This document shows, one piece after another, positions 29,802 through 38,996 of a DNA stretch of 40,448 nucleotides. How positions within the stretch are numbered: position 1 is the stretch's first letter; each line of letters opens with the position of its first letter. A program made the translations under genes and the position numbers. Below the pieces are notes generated by a model. The model saw only the letters and a program-made list of their open reading frames with translations, did not search any database and was not told the DNA's origin. Origin of the DNA: Chara braunii (lineage: Eukaryota > Streptophyta > Charophyceae > Charales > Characeae); the NCBI GenBank assembly GCA_003427395.1, contig BFEA01000548.1:760061-800508 (forward strand). Reading direction: 5' to 3'.

Positions 29802-30819
29802 TGCAAGGAACATGAATATGGACGAAGCACTGAAATCCAGATTGCAAAATCTGCTGAAGTCCAAGTAGTCAAAGCAAGAGCAGATAGCATAATGGAACCG
29901 AGTAACCATCCATTTGAGAACGATACAGTATAGAGGCCGAAAATGCCAAAGGAAAATCGGCCCACTATCTAAATCTGGCCTCAGGCCTTGACGAAAGAGG
30001 CGCAACTGCATCCTGGGCCTCAACTGTATCGGGCCTGGGTTCAGGCACTGAGGCCCACATGCAGGCTGAAGGGAGGCCGCTCACACGTAACACTGGCATA
30101 TAGGCAAGCAGGCCGAGTGGGCAAGAGCTTGGCCAGTGCGGGCAATGTCGGCATGCTGCGCGAACGCGAGCTGCTGTGCTGCGCTAAGGCTGAGGGAGCA
30201 GGCTAGCGCTAAAGCGGTAGGGCGTTGCCTGTGTGCGCAAGGCGCTGGCTGCCATAGTCGGGCTGCCTGAGGGCGCAGGGGAGGTGAGGGCGAAGGTGGT
30301 TCTTCGGAGGTGAAGAGCGCTGTGTGGGATAATAAGGGAGAGTGTGGGTGAAGAGAGAGACATACTTGGTGGAGGTGGGAGGTCGGCATTGGTGTTGACA
30401 TCATCACTCGCTGGTCGTCAAGTTGTCTGGTTGCTTTCATTGCTGTAGTTGTAGGCTTAGGCTGTAGAGTAGATAGGGCGCCTGGCGCCATTCAAGAGAG
30501 AGAGCTACATTGGGTTATGCTGTTGGTGTTGCCCTGTTGGGCTTGGACATGTATTGTCGGCCTCTCGTTCAAGTGCCCAGGGCCTAACCAACTCAAGGGC
30601 CCTGGGATTTCCGCATTTGCAGAGATCCGAGACTCGGTGCACTCCAACCAACTTGTGTGCTGCAACTGTATGGACCCCACTTCGTGAAATGTTTGCACAG
30701 AGGGCTCTTGTTGATTTGTTGGCCCGCCTTCACTTAGGGCGGGCACGAGGCTTGCTGGGGCCTTAGCCCAGAACATGTACATCATGGCAAGGCCCCTTCT
30801 TGAGGGCTCAATCCTCACA
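29802..30819 (-). repeat. E3 5' LTR (right copy), with internally inverted segment
   Basis: The ends are in direct orientation with 21817-22840. The middle, about 29934-30550, is the reverse complement of 21959-22560. This includes the GAGCCAGGC-type GC-rich region with GTTGCGCGAACGCG words. A small extra duplication (AACTGCATCCTGGGCCTC) is present near 30006. Confidence 0.88.
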
Positions 30820-30823
30820 AAAT

Positions 30824-31826
30824 CGTGATTTTGGGTGCTGTGCAGTAACCTGTGTTCTGCGACCGGTCTGGGTCCTCAAAGCAAGGCCCAGACGACGCAG
30901 GCCAAACTCGGCCTGCGCCAAGCAGTGAGACCACGCGCGGCCTGCAAAGTCAAAGGTCTATGTCATGTGTCAGGTCAAAGGTACCGCGCCCATGCCCTGG
31001 TCAGATACACACTTGTTGTGCGCAGGTACCGAGACAACATGGAAGACCAGGGGAGATTCGGTTTCAGGCCAATCTGGGCCGTCATCTGCGTTGACATCTC
31101 GATGGCTGTGGATTCCAGTACTCGGAGTCCAGACCCCGCGTCAACGCTACATAAGCACTGACTCGCTGCCTTTGACATTCATTCAGTCTTGCGTAAAGGC
31201 TGACTTCACACGTTGATAACGCGACGCTGGCTCGATGCTGCGACGCTGGTGGACGTTGGCTTTGTGCTCGCACTTGGGAGATCACGGCGACAGCGAAGCA
31301 CTGCTGGCTCCGCATGGTGGCTGGCTGGCCATTGTCTTCATGGCATGCTGATGTGGCAGTTGCCACGCGTTGCTGCTGACGTGGCCGCTGCCATGTGTTC
31401 TATCTTCTGACGTGGCTGGGTTGCGTGACCTGCACTGCTGTTATGTTTCATCGTCACTTGGGAGGAGATCATGACTGTGGGATGATTGTGGACACATACC
31501 TGGTTATCTTGAGGTTGACATTGCTCCAGTGTGCTGATGAGGGTCTGATTGACGTGCCACGTGGCACACTGGAATAGAACTTTAGATGTGCGTTCAGACT
31601 ATTGATTACCTGAGGTGGTGATTGAGGAGGAAGCCCGAAGCAGGAGTGGGCCTTGTTATTTATTCCTCTCCTTTGTCTAATCTCCCTCCTCTCTCCTTCG
31701 TCTGTGTATGACTATCCCATCTCATTCTATCTGAACATGATTTTTATTATTGATAATCATCAGCGATTTGACATTCATCTGGGCTTGCATTGTTGACAAG
31801 TGTCTTTACGATCTGGGTTCATTGCA
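30824..31826 (+). repeat. Proposed E4 5' LTR 3' portion
   Basis: The right end is set by the PBS at 31830. Inside are GACAAG and TCTCCTTTGTCT-type stretches near 31680-31800. TGCTGACGTGGC-type motifs occur at about 31346, 31373 and 31405. No repeat partner is in the window, so the LTR identity is inferred from the PBS only. Confidence 0.5.
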
Positions 31827-31829
31827 ATT

Positions 31830-31841
31830 TGGTATCAGAGC
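31830..31841 (+). promoter_or_regulatory. E4 primer-binding site (tRNA-iMet, perfect)
   Basis: TGGTATCAGAGC, the classical plant LTR-retrotransposon PBS complementary to the 3' end of initiator tRNA-Met. Confidence 0.88.
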
Positions 31842-31859
31842 TGTACTCCTGACATCCAC

Positions 31860-32360
31860 GACGATCGTCGGTGATGCTAACGTGGAATGCTGACGTGGAA
31901 CAGACTTGGCGGCGAGAAGACCCGATCCCGACGCGTGTGCTGACGTGGCAGTCGGGATCCTGACCAAGTGTGATCGTGGACTAGCCAGGATCGCGACAGA
32001 GACATGATGACGTGGCATACTACGTGCCACATCCAGGGACCTGGCTGTTGATGTGGCGATTATCGCTGCATAGGTCGTTGACGCGTGACCAGCTCCCAAT
32101 CAGGTGCTGACGTGGCCTTTGGACGACGTTGCTGATAGCTGACGTGGCGGGGAAGGATCATCACACTAGTCTTCTTAATGTGGTGATCGCCTGCTGACGT
32201 GGCATTGGCTCCTTGGGCTGACGTGGCATTGTCTCGATTGGCTGGTTCGACGACGGTATCACAAGAAGACACGTGGAAGAGGCACGTGAGAAGGACAGTG
32301 CACACATTTGCTGACGTGGCATCCCCACTACTGTTGATTGGACCAGGTGCTGACATGGCA
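31860..32360 (+). repeat. Dispersed TGCTGACGTGGCA motifs in the E4 leader
   Basis: TGACGTGG or a one-base variant (TGATGTGG, TGACATGG, TAACGTGG) occurs about a dozen times between 31860 and 32360. Most read as TGCTGACGTGGC, and the spacing is irregular. Together with the ten-unit array at 21138-21267 and the copies at 31346, 31373 and 31405, this is one motif family on one strand. Confidence 0.8.
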
Positions 32361-32847
32361 GGATCTACTATGTGGGCACTCTAGGGATGACAGGTGGCAG
32401 GCAAGTGTCTGCCAAGTAAGAGCAGCACTCCGAAGACGACGGTGGTCCGGCGGATTGAATGTCTGACGAGACAGTTGTAGTGCTAGCTGTCACGAGGGGT
32501 GCAACATCGTATTGACACCAGGACGACACAGAGGAAAAAAGAAGAAGATTGTTGACAAACTGTTTGCTGGTGATATTGGCATACTTACCTTGTCGTTTGA
32601 TGTGTTGTGTTGTTGTGCGTACTTACTTGTGTGTCGTATCTGATCAGGCGGGCCTAAAGTGATACCTGTACACTCTTGTTTAGGACGTCATCACACAGAC
32701 AGACAAAGAACAACAAAAGTTAGAATTAGAAATAGTTGTATTTGTTTTCTCCTTCGGTCATCGAAATCCTTTCTGTTGTAGAATGATGCGGTCGTGGAAT
32801 GTATTATTGTTTATTGATTATTTATTGTGCGGCAGACGCACATCACA
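32361..32847. other. Rest of E4 leader, no gene
   Basis: Non-coding. Nothing recognised besides short AT-rich stretches from 32700 to 32830. Confidence 0.5.
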
Positions 32848-34617
32848 ATGTCTTTTCTCTGGAATTCTCTAAAATTGTCGGTGCTTACTCGTTTTATTCC
32901 CTTTCTCTTCTACACCGTCTCACTCATCTTCAACATTGATGAGGGGACACCTGAACCACGAACAAGGCAACTAGTGGATGAACGCAAGAAAGTATTGTCT
33001 AGCCGCTTGGACCAATTTGAGTCTGAACTTCGTGGCGTCAGTCCGGAAGCTGAGTCCCATGTACGAACACTGTTTGATTTGAGAGCATTGAGAGCTGCTC
33101 TCAAATCAGCAGAGACCGGTACCGACCTCGTCAAAGTTCAGGATACACTTATCAAGTGTCATCAGGCACTTGATAAGTTTGTCCTTGAGCAGCTCGCGGA
33201 GATCAGAGGTAGAAGGGAGGAAAGAGAACAGTTGTGTCTGAAGACGCCGTGGACGAAAATATGAGACAATTGGAACAAGCACTTGAGTGGGAACAGAGAA
33301 AGAAGGAAGAAATCAGGCGAAGAAGAGAGGAGAATGAACAGCAAGCACAAAAAGTTCAAGAAATCAGACAAACTGTCAATCAGACCGAAGGAGAAGAACA
33401 TGCAATCTCTTTGGCTCAACTTGTGACTTACCTCACTCACCTGGAGATGAAGATTAACCAGACTGTTGCACGGATGGATGATGTGGCCGCGGGATTACAG
33501 CCAATCACGAACCTGGTCAAAGGAAAGCAACATGTGACGAAGGAAGTTGAAGCATGAAAGGAAGAGAAACCGAAGAAATTGCTCGGAGACGCAAAGAAGT
33601 CTCTCAAGGTAGAGACACAGAAAACAAAAGAGAAAAAGGGGGAGCCTTTGGGTCCACCGAAGTCTCCCGGAGGAAGCAAAATCACCACCTCACAACCTGA
33701 GAAACCCAAGAAGAAAGAGAAAGTCAAAATGAAATTGCCTTTCACGTTCTGCAACAAGAACGACAAACAATTGTTGCTTTGGATTGTCGAAATTCAGACG
33801 TACTGCGGTACGGCCCCTGTTGAACCCGAGTCTCAAGTTGCTTTCTCTACTTCTTGTCTTGGGGGGGAAGCAAAGGAATGGGTTCTGGCCGAAGCCAATG
33901 CAGCTGGGTTCGATGATATCGGGGAATGGGATGGGACATTGACGCTGAAGCAGTTCCTTGGTAAGATCAAAGAATGCTTCTTGGACAAGACAATAGTCGA
34001 TAAGGCCTTTGACCAGCTCGGTACCATTGGTCACAAACATTGGACCTGTGTGGAAGCTTTGTCTCGGGAAGTCGACCGGTTGCTGCAGGTTCCTGGATTG
34101 AACCTACAGGACAACCAAGTTTTGTATATCTATTCCCGCGCTCTGCAACAATAGGCTGTTTCATGATTTGGCTCTCCAACGAGAGCAAATGACTTATGAG
34201 GTAAATAATTCGTATGCATCAGTTGTTAAGTTTGGTGGTGGTGCAGGTGCAGGTAAGCAGGTACTTTGGCGCCAAAAGCGCCAGGGCCACACCCTCATTG
34301 TCTTTGATGACGATACCGTGGAAAAATGGTCATCGGAGGCTGAAGGTGTGGCGAGCAGCAGTGAGTCTGAGAAGGGGGAAGTCACTGCTGCAATGGTCAG
34401 CAAGGGAGGACCACGACCACCGGTGAAGAAGAAGAGACCACGCTCGTTTCCCGAGCATCCCGGAATTGCGGTCGGGAAGCCATGGGAAAAGATGGGATTA
34501 TCACAAGAAACCTGGCAGGAACGAATGGATAACGCGCAGTGCTTGAAGTGTGGTACTGCAGGGCATGTGATTGCATGGTGCCCGTTAATTCGTAACCCAA
34601 AAGCGAGCCGCCAGTAG
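32848..34617 (+). pseudogene. gag: E4 gag with CCHC knuckle, decayed
   Basis: I suggest Met at 32848 (MSFLWNSLKL); an in-frame ATG at 32827 is also possible. The N-terminus is unusually hydrophobic (about 25 residues before NIDEGTPEP), then helical and charged (LRALRAALKSAETGTD, then QLEQALEWEQRKKEEIRRRR). A Lys/Pro-rich linker (33600-33730) precedes the capsid-like part KLPFTFCNKNDKQLLLWI, TLKQFLGKIKECF, VEALSREVDRLLQVPG. After this lies CLKCGTAGHVIAWC, a CCHC zinc knuckle (34540-34581). Frameshifts are near 33230 and 34152, and a TGA lies at 33555-33557. Frame usage shows it is dead. Confidence 0.78.
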
Positions 34618-35523
34618 GAGTAGCATTTGCTCCTACTGAGTCTAAGGGTTTGGATAACAATGAAGGTAAAGCGCCCGACATCGGCTGATCTCACTGCAAC
34701 AGCTCGGTGGGCCGTTCGACAACTCCGACTGTTCTTCCCGGAGATTCTGAAAGGGTCGGCTGCTATTCGGTCTGAGCAGCCTTTGTCCTACAGCCGACCC
34801 GACAGGCTTTGCAACCTATGCCACCGCTCCGCCACAGCTGCCTAGAGGTTAGCGCTGCCCGGCCGGACCCACCGCTTGTTACCCAGAGATATGTCCTTGG
34901 CCCCCCTCGTAGTGCTATCCAGCGCCAGCCAGTTCGTCACAGCATGCGGTCCTACGGCCGCGGGGGCTCTGCAGCCTCAGTCTAAACTGGGGGAATCTTC
35001 GGAGGGAGCCAGCAACTAGGCGGTCCATTTTGTCTTTCGCTCCCCAAGTCAGACGAACGCTTTGCCCGACAATATTCGCAGTTGGCCCCACCACGGTCTC
35101 TTCCTGCTCATTTCACTCCGGCAGAACCCGTTACCACCTCAAGCCAGCACCAGCCAAACTCCCACTTCGACGGCTGACCGCGGGACTGAGGGCGCGGCCC
35201 CACTGCGAGGCCTATGCGTGGGCCTTGGCGAACTGGGCCCGGCACGACCCTCGACGGTAGTAGCAAATATTTAAATGAGAACTTTGACGTCCGAACTGGA
35301 GGAGAGTCTCGCGGGCATACTCATACCCAACCTTTCCACCGCGGGCTGTGGGGAACGAATGACGTTCTTGCAGGAAAGTCCCGCCACTCTAGTTCCTTCC
35401 GTTCTGTGGATTAATCCCCCGGCGGTTCGCATACACGTCGAACTCCTCAGCCCACGTTTCAAAACGGCAAGGTAAAAGAAAATCGCCAGGTTCTCAAGCA
35501 CACAGGATCTTGCAGGTTAATAA
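34618..35523 (+). other. Unassigned, possibly decayed coding sequence after E4 gag
   Basis: No domain is recognisable. Reading in the frame that starts at 34608, Pro/Ser-rich peptide fragments (such as FAPTESKGLDNNEGKAP and QYSQLAPPRSLPAHFTP) are interrupted by about half a dozen stops up to 35414, most of them TGA. This may be a mutated extension of gag or protease. Support is weak. Confidence 0.25.
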
Positions 35524-36180
35524 AAAAGAGGCGCGCGCTCAAAGGTCCTCGACCTTCGTGACGGTCCTTAAACCCGGCGTCGCGTTCCGGTCAAGGAACG
35601 CCGGAGCATGAAAATAATAATAGTGCGACGTTAAATAATAAATTATTTAAAAAATTCCAAGCGTCAGAATATGACGAATGAGGAAAAAGAAAACGTTAGC
35701 ATCGTTCTAACGTCGCCACCGGCAAAACCAGGGGGGATAGCCCCGGCGGGCCCTCAACCCCTTCCATTCCCTCGCGCTATCTAATATCCCGTCGCCGTCG
35801 CTGCAACCGCTAATGCTAGGCCCAAACCTCGGTTTAGCTCTGACGGACGCCTAACTTAACGGACACCGCGTGGCGCGCGGGCCTACTGAAAACACTTCAA
35901 AATCTCCTCGTTGTCGATGTCATTCTCTGTGCGTGTGCATGGGTCACAGGCAAGCACATCAATCACCGAGACATAATCCTTTTAATCCTAATTTAATCAA
36001 AAAAATAAAAATAAAAAAATTTGGTCGGCGATCACGTCGACTCTTCAATCATCAACAAATAAGAAGATCACGCGCGCCTCAAGCCTGCGCGCCCACACAC
36101 TCTCTACTCTAGTCAACCATTCAGTCAGCATAAACCACAAACACAACCGCGCCTCGCGCGGTATACTTAGACTTTTAAAC
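35524..36180. other. Unassigned GC-rich region with TGCGACGTTAAA and a small hairpin
   Basis: Non-coding. TGCGACGTTAAA occurs at 35624-35635, the same 12-mer as the E1 and E3 loops, followed by ATAAT and then AAAAATTCC near 35650. An ACGTTAG/CTAACGT hairpin is at 35693-35713. 35990-36020 is A/T-rich. This may be a fragment of an E1/E3-type leader. Confidence 0.4.
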
Positions 36181-37915
36181 TTATTTTCTGTCGCTTGCAA
36201 AAACCAGGACGGATACCCTTATAAGGGCATTCGCACCAACAACACTAGTTGGGGCAAGTGGGAGAGTCATGCGAAGAAAAGAGAATGAAATAATGGTGTT
36301 GGGAGGACTGCCCAGCAGTCCAAGATATCTCGGCATAGCTAGGCATGAGAAAATAGAGCCTCAAGAGACTCAAGATGAGAAAAAGGTTGTCCTTAGAAAA
36401 TCGAAGCAAAAGGGGTTCAACGTTGGACAAACGGAGGCAAAATGAAGCCCCCTAGGAGTATGGGGGTGCCATTGTTGAAATCCGAGATATAACGGCCAAG
36501 TGCCAATCATGAATCTGGCCATGAATGAGGCTCGAAGGCTTAGAAAGAGAGTGCACAGCTAGTGGACACTTGTCAAAACAAAAAAAGAAAAAAAAGAAAA
36601 AAAAAAAAAAANAAAAAAAAAAATGAGAGAGAATGGGGGGAGAATGAGACAAGAAGAGAGAAAAAAGTGCAGGAGGGTGTGTCGGCCTATTGGGACCTGC
36701 ACAGTAGGGACTGCCAGGTCCCAACTGTGAGCTCATCTTTCCTAGAATGAGGGATGGCAATTCGGATTGCAGGGATATGGCCCTTGGGGACATATCTCAA
36801 TAAAATTTGAATTAAGAAGAAAAAAATGAGAGAAAATGCAAAAGAGATGACTGGTTTTCTTTTGGATCATGGATCTGAGATCAGATCTCATGGTGGAGAA
36901 GAACTAGCCGTTTTTTGTGGGCCAGCTCAAAACGGCTAGCTCCGGAATGAGGTGGCAGTCCAAAATGGAAAGAAACAAAAGAGGGAAAGAGACAAAACTG
37001 TGCATTTGGCCCAAAAAGAGAGCCAGATGCACCAAAAATTGAAAAAGTGGACTTAGGGGCTCAAATTTGAAGCAAGGGCTACTTGGGGGTGGCACGGAAT
37101 ATTGTTGGCCTTGGATCTCAGCCAGATCCAAGGCTGAAAATGTGCCGCTGCATGGGAAAATATATCGGCCTACCAAAAATGGGGTGCAAAGTGAAAAAAT
37201 CGAGAAAAAGCCCCACTAGGCCTTCTTTTCTTGGGCAGCATTTTTGGACCCAAGGGGGCAGCATTTTTGAGGTGAGAAGGAGGCCGAAGGAGGCCAAGAG
37301 GCAATCAGAATTGGTACCAACTACTCAGACTGCATGTACTTGGCCAAAAAGAGGCCCGGGTACCCCTGGAAAGATCTAGTGGGGGAATTTTGCCCTGGGG
37401 GTACCTCGATTCACCTCAAGGCACATGGGGAGGCCCATGGGCTGATCGGACTGCTGGTTTCAGCCTACATAAGCTGGGAATTCAGTCCGCCACATTCACA
37501 ATTGTATGAGGAGTGCCCATGCTGCCCAAGTGAGCTCATAGGAGCACTCTTTCACTTGGAGAGAGGAGAGGGGAACCCATGTCAGTTTGGGAGCTTGGTG
37601 GAGGCCATGAGCTAGGGAGAGGAGCTGTAGAGGCTAGTGGTAGTAAGGTTGGCACTAGGGAGGTGATCCACCATGGCCCCCAGAGTGTGAGGAAGAGAGA
37701 GAGGCTAGAGGGAGTCCCATTAACCCCCCTAGAGGGCAGGACTCCATAGCTATGGTGATAGGAGTTTGTGGCAACTTGGGAGAAAGTGAAAGAAGAAGGA
37801 GAGGGGCTTCAGGGAGGAGGAAGCCATAGCCAAGGAGGAGTTTGTGCAAGAAAGAGGAAGCTTCATCAAGGTTGAGGCTCCATCTCCAAGGCATCAAGAA
37901 GGTGAGTAGAAAGAA
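36181..37915. other. Unassigned non-coding region with poly-A tract
   Basis: No recognisable gene. An A-rich tract runs 36578-36623 with one undetermined base at 36612. Much of 36900-37900 repeats short words such as CCAAAAA and AAGGAGGCC without clear tandem order. I cannot name an element. Confidence 0.45.
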
Positions 37916-37917
37916 GG

Positions 37918-37992
37918 AGATCCTTCTTCTTCTTCTTCTTCTTCTTCTTCTCCTTCTTCTTCTTCTTCTTCTTCTCTACTTCTTCTTCTTCT
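37918..37992. repeat. CTT/TTC microsatellite
   Basis: An imperfect (TTC)n tract, about 75 bp. It continues as pyrimidine-rich sequence to about 38035. Confidence 0.95.
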
Positions 37993-38039
37993 CCCTCCTC
38001 TTCTCCTCCTTCTTTTCCCTTTTTTCCTTCGTATTGGTC

Positions 38040-38690
38040 TAATGTAGATCTTGCCTCTCTCTCTCATGCTAGTAGGAGATGCTCCGATTCTTTCATGGAT
38101 GATCTCATACTGAATACTTGTGATATAGCCTAGTGTAAGTCTTGCTTTTCACTCACATGCTAGTAGGAGATGCTCCGATTCTTTCATGGATGATCTCTTG
38201 CTCAAATCTTGTAATATAGCCTAGTGTAGATCTTGCTTTTCACTCACATCCTAGAAGGAGATGCTCCGATTGTTTCATGGATGATCTCATGCGCAATACT
38301 TGTGATTTGGTCTAGTGTAGATCTTGCTTTTCATTCACATGCTAGTAGGAGATTCTCCAATTCTTTTATGGATGATCTCATGCTCAATACTTGTGATTTG
38401 GTTTAGTGTAAATCTTGCTTTTCACTCACATGCTAGTAGGAGATGCTCCGATTCTTCCATGGATGATCTCTTGCTCAAATCTTGTGATATAGGCTAGTGT
38501 AACTCTTGCTTTTTACTCACATGCTAGTAGATGATGCTCCGATTCTTCTATGGATGATCTCTTGCTCAAATCTTGTGATTTAGTGTAGTGTAACTCTTGC
38601 CTTTCACTCACATGCTCGTAGGAGATGCTCCGAATTTTCCATGAATGATCTCGTGCTTAAGACTTGTGTTTTGGACTTGCCTAGATTGTG
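38040..38690. repeat. Satellite block A, 91-bp monomer
   Basis: The word GCTCCGATT (or one-base variants) starts at 38081, 38172, 38263, 38354, 38445, 38536 and 38627, exactly 91 bp apart. Each monomer also has CACTCACATGCTAGTAGGAG and GGATGATCTC. Seven copies are seen. Confidence 0.93.
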
Positions 38691-38996
38691 CTTGCCACTC
38701 ACCTAGTAGATGATGGCATCCCATTTCAAACTTGGTTGCATTCATGAGCCATGATCATGTGTTTGAGCAAGTCTTACTCACATGCATAGCCCAAATCTCA
38801 CAAAGATGACATTCCGTTTCAAACTTGGTTGCATACATGAGCCATGATCATGTTTTTGAGCAACTCTCACTCACATGCATGGCTCGACTCTCACAATATG
38901 ACATTCCGTTTCAAACTGGGTTGCATTCATAAGCCATGAGCATGTGTTTGAGCAAGTCTCACTCACATGCATGACCCAACTCTCACATGATGGCAT
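38691..38996. repeat. Satellite block B, ~92-94 bp monomer
   Basis: Units are anchored on TTCCGTTTC-like words near 38719, 38813 and 38905, with a final hybrid at 38997. Each contains AACTTGGTTGCAT and GCCATGATCATGTGTTTGAG. The spacing is 94, 92 and 92 bp. Confidence 0.88.

Larger units (their letters stand above)
21817..30819 (-). mobile_element. E3, near full-length Ty3/gypsy element with LTRs, PPT, PBS and TSD
   Basis: The ends are TGCAAGG at 21817 and CTCACA at 30819 (on the minus strand it starts TGTGAGG and ends CCTTGCA). The flanks share AAAT: 21813-21816 and 30820-30823, extending to AAAAT if the last LTR base is counted. The LTRs are 1024 and 1018 bp. Coding order on the minus strand is gag, protease, RT, RNase H, integrase, chromodomain. 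It belongs to the E1 family by protein and leader sequence. A 420-N gap lies in its leader. Confidence 0.9.
30824..34617 (+). mobile_element. E4, LTR element with PBS and gag only (left and right limits uncertain)
   Basis: A perfect initiator-Met PBS lies at 31830-31841, about 3 bp after an LTR-like end (TTGCA, 31822-31826). Then come a ~1-kb leader and a plus-strand gag with a CCHC knuckle. Downstream there is no recognisable protease, RT or integrase, and no second LTR. It is either a truncated Ty3-type element or a gag-only element; I cannot decide. The LTR start is not placed. It could be left of E3, because E3 may be nested in it. Confidence 0.65.

Noticed and set aside
37842-38042. Small plus-strand protein with a Leu/Phe-rich C-terminus.
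   Set aside because: The hydrophobic part is just the translated TTC microsatellite; no homologous domain or start context.
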